Source: Trigonopsis variabilis
Lineage: Eukaryota; Ascomycota; Trigonopsidomycetes; Trigonopsidales; Trigonopsidaceae
Length of the DNA stretch: 64,000 nucleotides
Reading direction: 5' to 3'
Assembly (NCBI GenBank): GCA_003707065.3
Contig: PPXM03000002.1
Location: 124,001-188,000, forward strand
Each line of letters starts with the position of its first letter. Position 1 is the stretch's first letter. Positions 40,376 to 51,595 of this stretch are shown here, one piece after another. The position numbers were made by a program, and so were the translations under genes. Under the pieces are notes generated by a model, which saw only the letters and a program-made list of their open reading frames with translations, ran no database searches and was not told where the DNA came from.

Positions 40376-41125
40376 ATGACATCTCCCTTGGCCTTTAGGT
40401 CTCCAAATATTATACCTTCTTTGAGTCAAGCGAAGAATCGATCCATAACTGGTTTAACAGATGGTGGAAGAGGGCGAATGAGTGAGCCACACAAAGAGAA
40501 TGGGATCGGACAGGGAGCACAGAAGACTGAATTCTCATTTTTAGAGGATTCGTTAATGAGTGAATCAAATATGCAGCTAAATCATGCAATGGAAACGCCT
40601 ACAAGGCCGCGGGCGATCAATGAACGTGCTGATACTGGGCTGACATTATCGGCAGATGATAAGATTCCACTATGTACGCCACGATCGATTCCCACAATGA
40701 CTATCAATCAAGTTGAAACGATCAAAGCAGGACTACAGGCAGAGATAGACCGGTTGAAGGCCTCTTTGGCAGGCACTGAGATGGAACTCCAGACTCTTCG
40801 TCAAGCCTCGATCAAAACGGAAACAAGGATGAGCGAAATAGAAAACGAATATGACCGGCGGATCGAACACATAGCGACGGAGCTGCACGCACAGTACTCC
40901 AAAAAACACGAACAGAAAGTGACTGCTCTGAAGGAAGGATATGAAAGGAAGTGGTCAAATAAGCTAGCACTGGTAGAGTCTCAGTTGCAGGAAGCTAACG
41001 ATACTATTCATGAGCTACGAAATGTAGTGCAGAAGGAACGCCAGGAGAAGAGCGAGCTGGTCACTTTATGGGACCAATTCCTCCAAGCTGAGAAAGAACG
41101 AGATGGTCATGTTAAACGGGTTTGA
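40376..41125 (+). CDS. Coiled-coil protein of unknown function (249 aa)
   Basis: One exon. The first ~110 residues are polar and disordered with SP/TP sites (METPTRPRA, CTPRSIPTM). From ~115 to the end it is a continuous long coiled coil with heptad-like spacing (VETIKAGLQAEIDRLKASLA, LQTLRQASIKTETRMSEIEN, LVESQLQEANDTIHELRNVV). An N-terminal disordered, CDK-site-rich part with a C-terminal coiled coil is typical of spindle, kinetochore or septin-linked proteins, and similar fungal proteins are annotated as Fin1-like or kinetochore-type, but I could not match it. It ends 151 bp from the convergent BTB gene. Confidence 0.65.
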   Translation: MTSPLAFRSPNIIPSLSQAKNRSITGLTDGGRGRMSEPHKENGIGQGAQKTEFSFLEDSLMSESNMQLNHAMETPTRPRAINERADTGLTLSADDKIPLCTPRSIPTMTINQVETIKAGLQAEIDRLKASLAGTEMELQTLRQASIKTETRMSEIENEYDRRIEHIATELHAQYSKKHEQKVTALKEGYERKWSNKLALVESQLQEANDTIHELRNVVQKERQEKSELVTLWDQFLQAEKERDGHVKRV

Positions 41126-41276
41126 TTTTGTATGTTGTATAATTATGGGATTTCTGATGTAGCAAGTGGATAGAGAGCCTGGGAAAGGACGCCGTATACG
41201 GGTTCACTAGCTCTCTCGATGGAGAACAGTCAAATCCACGCTATATACATGATTAACTCCAGCCCGCACTCTCCAA

Positions 41277-42212
41277 CTAAGAAGCTTTCCACAGCGTTTT
41301 CCGGCGATTGACTGGTTTCCGGATCACGCTGACGCCTCCACGAGACGACCCGCCAAAGGCAAGAACAACACTTTCTTCGTATGATCGATCGATTGGGAAC
41401 AGACATGGTCCACCACTCCGGCGATGCATCTGTCGCAAGTTTACCAGGTTCTTGAGGAAAGCATGCTGTTCCATTGACGACACGCCATGGTCATGTTCCA
41501 TGACTGTCTTAAATAGCGAGAAGGGGAGCTCAACCAACAGATCTTTGATTTCTGGACTTATATGACCAGGATTACTATTTATACAGAGGTATGATACAAC
41601 GTTTTCCAAGATAGGGTCGGTGATTCCTGGATAAGGACCTTTATAATCAGTGTTGATCTCATCAACTGAGACTCTTGGGACTGCATAGAGAACGGCAGGA
41701 TCAGTAGGGGCCACATCAATGAGTTGAGACAAGGTAAAAATCAGGATTTGCCTCACTGTGGTGTCCGACAATTGGTTCAAGATAGCTTTTAACCCTGATT
41801 CGGCTACCGGTCGTAATCCCAGCAGCACCCCTGACGCTATTAACCCAAATGCCTCTTCAACTGACACATTTTCCAACTCTTTAGTCGAGATTCCGTACAA
41901 GGTAGACAGCGCCATCCGCATTGTCTCAACCGTCAAATACCGGTCCCTTGATCCATTCAATCTAATCTCATAAGGTCCACTCCGCTGTCCACCTGACGTT
42001 AAAGCCTGGTAGAGGACCTTGGACCGAGCAGCAAAAAGAGCGTGAAGATGAAACGGGCCAAGGTCATCGACCATGAGTCGCACATCACTCCAAGCTGAAT
42101 ACTCGAATCCCGTCGTTAGAATATACTGCTCGATTTCCTAACATTAGCTTTGATTTCTTGACTCACTATTTACCGAACGCTCCGTTTTCCCCTCAAGCTC
42201 GTGGCTGGTCAT
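41277..42212 (-). CDS. BTB/POZ-domain protein
   Basis: Two exons, complement(41277..42137, 42174..42212), encode 299 residues. The 36-nt intron (GTAAAT donor, AGCTAAT branch, GTTAG acceptor) joins MTSHELEGKTERS to EIEQYILTTGFEYSAWSDVR, and the BTB signature follows: SDVRLMVDDLGPFHLHALFAARS with LYQALTSG, then VETMRMALSTLYG. The domain covers about residues 25-130 and the rest is a less conserved helical C-terminal part (PVAESGLKAILNQLSDTTVR; SLFKTVMEHDHG). BTB domains dimerise and often adapt substrates to Cul3 ligases; that function is inferred here. The C-terminus is basic (RKPVNRRKTLW). Confidence 0.8.
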
Positions 42213-43285
42213 GGTCGAGTGGAATTTTTTGTAACGGTGAGCTGGTGCCGAAGAAGAAGTGGGACTACAACGACTGAACTAATTGAACTGGCTCAAAAAC
42301 TAAACAGTTCCAAGACAAATCAAGTTACACTCTTATTTCCAAGATCCAACCGAGGAAACCGAGGTGCAATGGCCTATGAGACCTGATTGACATGTTCAAC
42401 TAGGCTAGATGACCAGAGAACAGCCATATGGTTTTACTACATCTCTTGTTCGTTCAGGGAGACCAATAATGACAAATCTGGGTTCAGCGCTCACGCTTGA
42501 CTTCGGTACTTGATGAACGGTGCATTATCTATCTTATAAAATCGAAGGTCCGCGCGCATGACCTTGTTCTATCCTGACGTCTTCTGACAGTGATGATGGT
42601 TCAAGAGCACGCATCGAGAGACGTTACCAGGGCGAAGTCAGGGCACTGGCACCCAAAGAACGAAGATTCAGGACAGGCAACACCAGATGGTGACACGAGA
42701 GTTATCATCATGAACACATTAGAGTCAAACTACGATGTACTATCTGCTTTGACTATCCTTTGCTACCTTCTGCAACAAATATACCAATCAACATGATACC
42801 AGGGTACCATTGGTGATCCAAGGTCTGCGAAGCTCAACCGTATGAGCGATAGTGTGTCTGCGATATTAGTACCCCCGCCTCAAAGAGCGTGTCAAATGCA
42901 CCCTTTTGTGACGCTTTACTGCAAGCATGAAATGTCCTCTCTTGATCGCGTGGTCTACAATCGTGAAGGTGTGGTAAGCATAAGGAGCAATCGTACGGCA
43001 CGAGTAACTGAATTTATCTGCTATCAGCACAATCCCACATAATCTAGAATAGTCAGAGTCAATCTACCTGAACAGAAAAACAGCCAGAAATCTCCATATA
43101 CTATCAACGTAAGAGACTAGACCCACTGGATGAATGCAATTATTTTGTATGCAATCCAAACTAGCCTAGATAGAAGATGCTTCTTATCAAGTCGCTGCCT
43201 CCCATGGAGGACTACACTTCAGGCTGCCTGGCAACCCCATCTCTCATCTCGCAGCCTGTTCTAGTGACAACGCAAAGTTTTCGGA
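42213..43285. other. Divergent promoter region between BTB gene and Sm-G
   Basis: About 1.07 kb with no recognised exon or RNA. Several short frames lack any motif. Confidence 0.45.
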
Positions 43286-43632
43286 ATGTCCCGACCTTCT
43301 CAGCCTGAATTAAAAAAAGTAAGGAAGTTTATTAGTGATGGCGACTGATTTCCTAGTACCTTGATAAGCGGCTATTTGTCGAATTGAATGGATCCCGAAA
43401 AATCACTGGAGTACTGAGAGGATATGATGTGAGTGTTTTGAGCCTCTCCCAGACTAACCTTTTAGGTCTACTTGAATCTTGTTTTGGATGACGTGATGGA
43501 AGAGACAGAAGATGGAGAAAAAATTAGGGCCGGAACAGTGGTAAGTCGAACTTGTGGCACAGTGGATTGACATTGCAGGTCATTAGAGGAAACTCAGTGG
43601 TAATGATGGAAGCACTAGAGAGAATAGGTTGA
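43286..43632 (+). CDS. SMX2: Spliceosomal Sm protein G
   Basis: Four short exons, 43286..43318, 43357..43428, 43466..43540 and 43579..43632, encode 77 residues, exactly the size of SmG. Introns are 38, 37 and 38 nt, each with CTGAT, CTAAC or TTGAC-type branch sites. The product reads MSRPSQPELKKYLDKRLFVE, LNGSRKITGVLRGYDVYLNL, VLDDVMEETEDGEKIRAGTV, VIRGNSVVMMEALERIG, with the Sm1 motif (GSRKITGVLRGYD, LNLVLDD) and the Sm2 IRGNSV/MMEALE. SmG is part of the heptameric ring on U1, U2, U4 and U5 snRNAs. The small exons make it invisible to a simple open-frame search. Confidence 0.95.
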
Positions 43633-45501
43633 TGGATTGAATGCGTGTACGATTAGATGGCGAATAGAATTCTTAAAATCCTGAGACGATGAGTGGAGGG
43701 CCTGCAACCATCTCCCGCTGGGATAGTCATATCTTCCTCATATTGAAGCTAACAAAGCCGACAACACTGAGTAAACCAAGGACAGTGCCATTACATATTG
43801 ATAAATGTTATATTACTTCGAGGCGCTCGCTTTTAGCAGTCTTTACAGAGATCCATGCGTTCGTCCGCAGATCGCTGGGAACAGAACGAGCCCTAAATAG
43901 TAATAGATCTTCTGATCAACTCTTGCAAGTAACAATTTAGCATACTTAATGGAGATCTTACTTGGTGCTCCCCTGCCAGTGAAATAGCCAATCCATATAG
44001 ACAATCCATATAGATGTAGTTTTTACGTGAACAGGGTGACAAGGTTGCATATCTGCCAATCACACGGCAAAAGAAATCGTGTCGAGCTTGTAGACCCCCC
44101 TTACCGCTGGAAGCATCTAGGACCTAACGAAGCTGGGGAACGCCATCCCTAGCTCAGATAGGTTCTTGAGCAATATGTTCGACAGCTGCATGCCAAAGAA
44201 AATGATTTTTTAATTCATCCTATATTATGATTAATATATAAGGGAAAAGTAATATGGAGGAATATAGGTAACAATTGGGAATGAAGGGGTACGCCATCCT
44301 GCCAGGTACGGTTCGGCGACTCATCGCTTTAATGAATTGGGCTAATTAGCCATAGAAGCACAGAAGAATTCCTCATTGCAAGACATCATGGAGCCCCGCC
44401 ACGCGACACGCTTGCATCTCCTGTAGAGAATAGGACGCGTTGCGACGTGCTTGCGTGCCCCTAAAAGCAACCCTGCAGCAAAATGGGTAAAGACTCTCCT
44501 TCGAAAATCACCTAATTGGGAAATAAAACCGGTAGAGCAATTCCATGCATGCACGAAAAAACAAGAAATCTCATTCCAATTATGAGAAAAATCAACTATG
44601 TTTGGGAAACAGCAGTAAGCTGCCCGGATCTGCATCTCGCACGTTGGTGTTCCCCTGAAAGAAGCATGGCCAAGATTGTCTATAACTCTTGGACAGAACC
44701 GGAAAGGGACACCGCGACAAAGGAGAAAAATCAACGACATGAGTAGGGTGCCCAGACAAGGCACGTTCATTATAGTATTTCAGTGTAAAATGTCTTAGTT
44801 GTGATGAATTATTTTTACGGAGAAAAGATGGAAAGTTACAAGCCATGATGGCCACACGTTGCGGTAGTGAGGATGCTATCTTCGGGACGCTATCTATGGG
44901 ACACACTCGAATAGGCGTCAACCGAATAGAACCTATGACGCGCTCGTCTCGCTATTTCGGGCACGCCGTTACACCGTTGTAAACAAAGACAGAGTGAGAA
45001 AAGAAAACAGAGCAGACCAAAGACAAACCTCTTTAGATAAGTGAATTATCATATTCAAATTATTCCAAAATTATCATATATCAAATTGTTTCTATTTTAA
45101 GCTCTGGGAGCTGGGGTAAGTCACCTTGGGACTAAACCGAGAGGAGGCTGGCGTCGCGTCTTCCAAAAACGTTACAACCAGCCATTCCGTGAATTTTGTC
45201 AAGGGGATTGGCGGCAGCTCTAATATCGAGGAAAAAGAAATGCTATTTAGAACATAGAATACATGAAGAGAAAGAGAAAATTCTAAAACATCGGCGCCTG
45301 AAAGCTGTTTGAAATAGAAGCCCATTATAGATGTTCAGCCACGCGCGCGTGACGACGCGATCCTTCGCGCGGCTAACCGGGCACCCCTGAAGGGACAGAG
45401 TTGACCCCCCTCTCAACTCACCCATTTTTATAATCGCGGTATCCCGTTTCTCACCCACCTTCACAGTCATTCTTTTTTCCTTTGATTTCTAGTCATTCCT
45501 T
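43633..45501. other. 1.9 kb gene-poor region upstream of the zinc-finger factor gene
   Basis: No recognised protein. CAATCCATATAGA is duplicated in tandem at 43989-44014. A minus-strand frame of 142 codons (44342-44770) lacks a motif and was not called. Near the next gene, a 12-bp palindrome CACGCGCGCGTG is at about 45341-45352 within a locally CG-rich patch, and 45421-45500 is pyrimidine-rich. Confidence 0.45.
43989..44014. repeat. 13-bp perfect tandem duplication
   Basis: Two adjacent copies of CAATCCATATAGA (43989-44001 and 44002-44014). Too short for a family assignment. Confidence 0.7.
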
Positions 45502-46629
45502 ATGTCGTTTGGTCGCCTGGACTTTAACAAGCTCGATAATCTCAAACTTTCTTTTGATTGCTCGGTAAGTAGCTGACCCTAAAAGTGGCTCGGGACTAAC
45601 AGACAGAATGATTCACCTTTCCGCCAAACTCCTAATTTCACGTCGGCGGAGGCCTTAACTCAGTATCTCCAATCCATTGCCTATCATCAAGGGTTCAGTG
45701 TGGTGAAGAAAAATACCCACCAAACCAAGATTGTCTATGCGTGTAAATTCGGAGGACAATATAAAGACCATGATCCCAAAAGAACCGCGGCAGCGGCAGC
45801 AGCAGCCCAAGACGCGACTATGCCGAGAAAGAAGAAGCAGAGAAAATCCCAGAAATGTGGCTGTCCGTGGACTGTCACTGCTAAACTGATTGATGGCCAT
45901 TGGGTCGTGACGAGACTCTATGATCACCATCATGGTCATGAAATGGTACCTGGTAATTCATTACCCGAGCACCGCCGACTCAATTCTCAAGCTATGGAGG
46001 ATTTGATCCAATGGAAAACTAATGGAGTCCCTACCGCGTTGATAATTGAACGGATTCGCGGCAAATATGGCATCACCCTTTCTTCGGTTGATGTTCATAA
46101 TAAATTGCGAGGAAAGATCAATAAAACACCTTCAAAGCCTAAATCGCATGAGCGGCCCGAATTAGAGTCAGTCACCCCTCCCCTTATCCGGTCTGATTCA
46201 GCTTCGACTTGCTCCTCCTCCTCTTCTATCAGCTCTCATTCATCTACTGCTTCTTCAAGGCCAAGCTCCCCTGAAGCAATGTCCGTCACATCCTTGGTTT
46301 CTCTTTCTCCCGAACCATCCTTGACTCCCCTTTCTTTATCGTCACCGTTGGCTTATCTTCCTCCTCCATTATCATCCTCTCGATCAAGAGTCCTCCCCCC
46401 TCCTCCCCCTTTTAATGCCGATCCCTTCTTGGCTGGCCCTCTTAATGATATCACGAAATCCGGCTGTTATACTACCTATGATAACTCTTTTAATCGTCAA
46501 GCCAATATGGCTTTACCTCCCCTTGGACTATGCTCCTCTCCTCCTCAGGGCCGTGCTCCTTTACCACCTCCATTATTTCCCTCTTCGAATCTTTTACCTC
46601 GCCATCACTTTGGTCATCTTATCCGTTAA
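45502..46629 (+). CDS. FAR1/WRKY-GCM1-type zinc-finger transcription factor
   Basis: Two exons, 45502..45564 and 45607..46629, encode 361 residues. The 42-nt intron ends CTAACAGACAG; using the first AG gives an immediate stop, so the second is used. Residues ~22-125 hold a FAR1/MULE-transposase-like DNA-binding domain: EALTQYLQSIAYHQGFSVVK, VYACKFGGQYKDH, an Ala-rich insert, KCGCPWTVTAKLIDGHWVVT, and DHHHGHEM, giving the C...C-x-C...H-x-H zinc ligands. The same fold occurs in yeast Aft1. A helical segment follows (LNSQAMEDLIQWKTNGVPTA), then a long Pro/Ser-rich, probably activating, C-terminus. No transposase catalytic domain is present. Target genes are unknown. Confidence 0.82.
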
Positions 46630-46855
46630 TGATTACGTTTCGTTTTCAAATTGTGTGTTGTATAGTAGTTGGAATACCTGTTGCAGTGATGATATGATGA
46701 AGTGTGCGCCGTAAATGGGACAAGACAACTACAGTAGATGTTCCCTAGTCCTGCATAAAATAACTAGCCTTAAACGGTGAGGTGATTGTCATGAGCTAGC
46801 TATTCTGACGTCACTACACAAAGCTGATACACCCTACTGTCACAACTAGTATACA

Positions 46856-49800
46856 TTAGAACTCACTTAGAGCATCATCGAGGCTTAATAAGGCTCGCCA
46901 GATAGTCTCTTCGTCGTAATTCCGTCCCACTCTTTTTTGAGTTTCTTGGCGAACACTGACGGGTAAAGTTGAAAAGCCACTGGCAAGATTGCCATCCAAA
47001 ACTGCACGCCTCACGATTCCATCACCACTAGTAGCCATATACTCTGCAAACTTGGTTCCAGCTAAGGGAGCTCGGAAGAGTCTAGGGTTGAGTCCTGCTA
47101 TATGATCTACCTTGTCAATTAGTTGGCCTCCAATGAGATGGAGGAGCCGGAATTCAGCCTCTTTAAGTGGCATCACAAGCGACAAACATCCCGACGACGA
47201 AGCAGCAAGACACATATACCGACCCGGAACAACTGAGCCAGATGCCGCCAACGGTACCATCTTCAATGCCTGGATCTGGTGCCCGATATGGAAAACCGAT
47301 TTACGGAGTAAAACTTGTCCAGATAGTGACTTTGGATCTTCGGGATCGTAAAGCAAGACGTGAAGATTGGCCTCCGCATCAGCCAAGATAAAAGAGACAC
47401 TTTTTTCGTCGACAATAAAGTCAGTACATACGGTGTCAACCTCAGTCGTATCCCGGGCAAAGAGAGGCATTCGATAGGGTTCCTCGCTAAACCCTACAAA
47501 TGATACGGAGCGAAGCAAGTCACCCATCAAGATTGTAGACCGAACAGATTTTACGTCAGTGACGAACGCGTTGGTACTAAAAAATGCAACGGGAAGTAAA
47601 CTGTTCTCGTCCCGTAAACCTCGCACCATGACTTTTTGACCTTGAGCCGATAAGAGAAACCCGTTAACTTCACACATGGCACTGACTGATCCTTTAACTT
47701 CCTCTTTGGTCAGGACTTTCAACCGATGCTTTGTTTCTGGTTGTCCCGGTTTAGGTACCACGCTGATGATTTCAAATAACATAACATTACCCCGAACAGC
47801 TAGGTCCTCTCCTCGGACTAGGGTTGTGCCCACAGCAACAAATTCCTTTTTCTGTTTGTCGACGAATGGCCCATTTCCTTCTGCTGTATCCAAAAGGACG
47901 GCTTTTAAAGACGAGACAGCCTCATTATCTTCCAGTTCGTATTCGTCGATTATATTCCATTTTGTTACTCCCGGGCTAATTAACAAGATAACTCCTTTTT
48001 GTGCCCGAGCTGTCATTTCTTCCCGTCCACTCAGTCCTTCTATAGGATCACCATCGTCATCCAGGGCGTTATAAGGAATCGATCTACTACCGCCCACAAC
48101 AAACAGATTTGTCTTAGAATGATAAGCCATCCCAAATACATCATCGAGACCAATTCGTACCCGCCTAGCAGGCCATTTCCCGTCCAAGTTGAATGCAGGA
48201 TCTGAAGCAAAGATATCAAGCTTTCCCATACTCGAGGTCACCACAAAGCCATGACTAACATTAATCGTATTAAAGCTTGAAACAGCGATCGTATCACTAT
48301 CACCATGAGGAACAAAATGAGGCAATGATTGATTAGTCTTGATCAGCCATTGAGGTTGACGGCCGGAGATAAAGATCGAGTAGGTATTTCCAATATTCCC
48401 CAGAGGCTGTATTATAGAATCAGGTAAAGTAATGCTACCGCGATTGCCTTCATAAGTCGCTTGTCGCGTAAAGAGTGCAACTTGAGGATTCGAGTGGGTC
48501 TCCAGCCGATAGACCGCCAACTCTTCTGATTTGAATCGAATCGTCAAGCATTCGTCTGGGCTCCTGACGTTTCCCAGGCTGGAAAAACAGACTTCCTTTA
48601 TCTGATTCGGCTCATTGTTCTCGCCAGATGGCCCTTTTTCGGGATTCTCTGAATCGCTATTAAGAAGTAGAGGGATTTCCAACAAGCTGGAACAGACAAA
48701 CAATTCTTGCCAATCTGAGACACGCAAGATCCTCAATATGTTGCTGTATTTCTCTACAAGGACGAGGATTTCTGTTTCTGCGCTATTGTCAATGTCTGTG
48801 TCACGCTTTCTTTTTTTGCTAGCGATAGGTAAAGTCGAAAAGATCTTGGAGCTCGCAAGACTGGCATCTGAGATTGCCCACTTGGTAAATTTTCCCACCT
48901 TTTTAAACGGTGCGTTCTGCTGAATTGTGAAGACACAGAATGCACCAGTTTCAAAGATGATAAGAACATGGGGGCCAGAAAATTTGACGGTATGAGCCAA
49001 AGAAGAGTGCCCTGTAATTTTGGACAAGGACACTTTCTGGACTAATCTTAAATCCGAGTCATAGGCACGAAGTTCTGTCTTGGTTGCTTGAATGCATAAT
49101 TGACATTCCAAGATTGATGAAACAGCCACAGTCTCGCCGGTGGTATTATACTTGCTATCTGTAACTTCGGCGATCTTGGGTTGCGATATATCAACCAATA
49201 AATCACTTGCCCCCTCTCTCTTGACAATCAGATAACGATCAAACAGGCCATCCGAAGATTTGAATGCTACCGGCCACACGTTCATGACCTCTGGAATTTC
49301 AAAGGATCCCCTAAATTCACAAGGCATCCTTCGCTTAAAGACTGAAATCGAACTATCTTGCCCCGTACTAGATGAAGCAACAATTTCAAGTTGAGAGTCT
49401 CCTCCTTGAGCTATGATTAAATCATTTAATGGTCCCTGGTTCGCTACCAGATCTTGATAGGTTAGCGATACCTGCCGCGAGGCGATAGACGAGAATTCGG
49501 CTCCAGGATCGGCATCGTCGTCACCATAAATGTCTTCGTAATCATCAGCAACGTCAGATGCAGTGGTATTGTCGGTAGGGAGAGGAGCAGAAGAAGGAAT
49601 ATTTTGAGACTCAACAATATCATATTTAATAAGATAACTATTACCTAGGACAGAGGAAACAAAAATGGTCTGACGAGGGCCACAGGATATGCCAGAAGGA
49701 GGAGAAAGTTGAGTTTCAGGCAAGCCAAGGATATGAGCTGCAGTTATGCTCATTTCGGAAACTGACCTTCCTTCGATAGAAAAATCAATAAAAAACAAGG

Positions 49801-50779
49801 CTCCTTTAGCCGTGGTTAGCAATACCCTGCCTATGTCAGGCACATAGCATGCTTTGGCTCCCTCTAAATGGAGATTGAGAGATGAATAATCAATGAGATC
49901 GATTTTAGTGGTCAAAGAAGCAAACGGATTTAAGCCTAAAGCTACCAGCCGGCCTGAAGAATCAACATGAACAATGTCGTTTGTGCCTATCAGTAGAACT
50001 CCTCCAATTGGAGCAGGGAGAGGGTTGATAGAATATAGATCATAAGGTAATCCTTTGACTGACAATATAGTAGTAGATTCATTTTTGCTGACATCCATCA
50101 ATAAAATTGTGAGTGTCGTTGTATCTTTTTCTTTATCAAGCAATCCTGTATCCGTAAGACGAGGAGAAGCTAAAACTCCTAAAGTAGGCTCGCGGTACTC
50201 AAATAAAAACGTTATATCTCTTATGTGGAATAAACTAGAGTCTAACCTTGGCGCGGGCATGACAAATGATTGGCCAAATAACCGCATCGTAGCCGGATCA
50301 TTAGAGGTCGCTTCTGCTTCATCTTCTTGGGCAAAAGGTAACAGTGCCAACTGGTCATGGCCAAACAGTAATGTAGCTAACTTGTTCAACGGGTCGACCC
50401 GTAGTTTTGAGCATTCAAATTCACTTCGAGTGTTTTTGGTCACCATCGATTCGTAGAAATGAAGACTTATAGTTTCAGGCTTTTTAAATCGATCATTCCA
50501 CCATACTAGAGAAAACTTAGCAACCTCGGTAGCTATAATTAATCCGTCAAGCTCACTGAAATATCCCAGCTTAACAGCACATAGCGAGGTGACTTGTCCC
50601 TGAACCGGATACTCGTATCTTAATATCAATCGTTCTTTGCCTTCAATTTGGTTGAGATTATATATCTGCAGTAATGTCCCTCGAACAAGTATTAAATCAG
50701 CATTCTCCGAGGATGTAAAGTTCGCCCACAGACAATGGTCAACAACCGTTGGATTGGTGATGTCTCGGAATATATTCAT
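46856..50779 (-). CDS. CFT1: Cleavage and polyadenylation factor subunit Cft1 (CPSF160)
   Basis: One exon of 1307 codons, in the normal range for fungal Cft1 (about 1350). The MMS1-like N-terminal propeller region (FTSSENADLILVRGTLLQIY, LDGLIIATEVAKFSLVWWND) and the C-terminal CPSF_A domain (VVPKPGQPETKHRLKVLTKE, EVKGSVSAMCEVNGFLLSAQ, QKVMVRGLRD) are both visible, plus GRYMCLAASSSGCLSLVMPL and DGNLASGFSTLPVSVRQETQ near the end. An acidic linker (DYEDIYGDDDADPG, about residue 400) separates two propellers. Cft1 scaffolds the nuclear mRNA 3'-end machinery. It is convergent with the zinc-finger gene (226 bp apart). Confidence 0.96.
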   Translation of the reverse strand: MNIFRDITNPTVVDHCLWANFTSSENADLILVRGTLLQIYNLNQIEGKERLILRYEYPVQGQVTSLCAVKLGYFSELDGLIIATEVAKFSLVWWNDRFKKPETISLHFYESMVTKNTRSEFECSKLRVDPLNKLATLLFGHDQLALLPFAQEDEAEATSNDPATMRLFGQSFVMPAPRLDSSLFHIRDITFLFEYREPTLGVLASPRLTDTGLLDKEKDTTTLTILLMDVSKNESTTILSVKGLPYDLYSINPLPAPIGGVLLIGTNDIVHVDSSGRLVALGLNPFASLTTKIDLIDYSSLNLHLEGAKACYVPDIGRVLLTTAKGALFFIDFSIEGRSVSEMSITAAHILGLPETQLSPPSGISCGPRQTIFVSSVLGNSYLIKYDIVESQNIPSSAPLPTDNTTASDVADDYEDIYGDDDADPGAEFSSIASRQVSLTYQDLVANQGPLNDLIIAQGGDSQLEIVASSSTGQDSSISVFKRRMPCEFRGSFEIPEVMNVWPVAFKSSDGLFDRYLIVKREGASDLLVDISQPKIAEVTDSKYNTTGETVAVSSILECQLCIQATKTELRAYDSDLRLVQKVSLSKITGHSSLAHTVKFSGPHVLIIFETGAFCVFTIQQNAPFKKVGKFTKWAISDASLASSKIFSTLPIASKKRKRDTDIDNSAETEILVLVEKYSNILRILRVSDWQELFVCSSLLEIPLLLNSDSENPEKGPSGENNEPNQIKEVCFSSLGNVRSPDECLTIRFKSEELAVYRLETHSNPQVALFTRQATYEGNRGSITLPDSIIQPLGNIGNTYSIFISGRQPQWLIKTNQSLPHFVPHGDSDTIAVSSFNTINVSHGFVVTSSMGKLDIFASDPAFNLDGKWPARRVRIGLDDVFGMAYHSKTNLFVVGGSRSIPYNALDDDGDPIEGLSGREEMTARAQKGVILLISPGVTKWNIIDEYELEDNEAVSSLKAVLLDTAEGNGPFVDKQKKEFVAVGTTLVRGEDLAVRGNVMLFEIISVVPKPGQPETKHRLKVLTKEEVKGSVSAMCEVNGFLLSAQGQKVMVRGLRDENSLLPVAFFSTNAFVTDVKSVRSTILMGDLLRSVSFVGFSEEPYRMPLFARDTTEVDTVCTDFIVDEKSVSFILADAEANLHVLLYDPEDPKSLSGQVLLRKSVFHIGHQIQALKMVPLAASGSVVPGRYMCLAASSSGCLSLVMPLKEAEFRLLHLIGGQLIDKVDHIAGLNPRLFRAPLAGTKFAEYMATSGDGIVRRAVLDGNLASGFSTLPVSVRQETQKRVGRNYDEETIWRALLSLDDALSEF

Positions 50780-51595
50780 TGTCTATCTCAATCCCTTTAT
50801 GCAAGTGAATTCTACCACCTTCTAGCCTTGCTCGGACCGTTTTTCTCCCGAGTCTGATCCTGTCTGTCCTCTGTAGTATCTTTGTCGGAACGTTACAAGC
50901 AAGATCCTAAAAACTAACACGACACTGGACGATCGAGATAGCTTGATTAACTTGAGCAATTACATGAAAGAATTATAGAGCAATACCTCTAGCTGCTTTT
51001 AGCTTTTATGAATCTGTGCCTTTTTCGTGAGTTGGCTAGTCGTTCCTTGGAATATAGAAGTTTATCTTAAGCGTCTTCGATCTCCAGTCTCGCTGTCTGT
51101 CTTTCAAACGTGTCTCCACTATACGAACTCCAAACCAACGTATATAACGTATAATGTGTTCGAATCTTTACGGCTTTGCTTCAGGCAGCAAAGCCGACAA
51201 TAATGCCTTGGCACGGCACAATACTAATTGCTAAAGTATGCAATATCTAAAGACCAACAGATCAGGATCTAAAGCTCGAAAATAGACGAAAAAGATATTG
51301 ACGTTTGTACTTGCTTGTTACGCGCTGGGCCATCCTGGATTGACCATTCTACAGAGAAGAGTCACCAAAAGTGAGATAGAGACAAGCGTAAGCCTTTGAA
51401 ATCAATAATACTCCTAGAGTTGAACCCATGCCAGACCGCTAAAATTGTCCTTGACCGCCATATTCTCCTTGGTCGCGTGGGCGTAACGTGAATGCCGTGT
51501 CTGTGCCTGGTCGGTGATGCCAGCCATCTCGTAACAACCAGACCTCTCGAGTGGGTTCTACGCTGCTTACGTTTTCTTAGTCTGCATTTTGTTGA
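50780..51595. other. Intergenic region between CFT1 and LMBD1 with a strong hairpin
   Basis: About 815 bp divergent promoter. It contains a perfect 10-bp stem with a 6-nt loop at 51171-51196. No protein or known RNA family was recognised. Confidence 0.5.
51171..51196. repeat. Perfect 10-bp inverted repeat (hairpin)
   Basis: CGGCTTTGCT, loop TCAGGC, AGCAAAGCCG. A stem of this quality is rare in the window; it could be part of a structured RNA, a protein-binding dyad or chance. Confidence 0.55.

Noticed and set aside
43689-43940. 83-codon frame after the Sm-G gene
   Set aside because: No motif, no splice partner and no recognisable family.
44342-44770. 142-codon open frame on the minus strand
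   Set aside because: Starts with ATG, but it is Cys/Arg-rich with no motif and lies in AT-rich spacer; likely chance.
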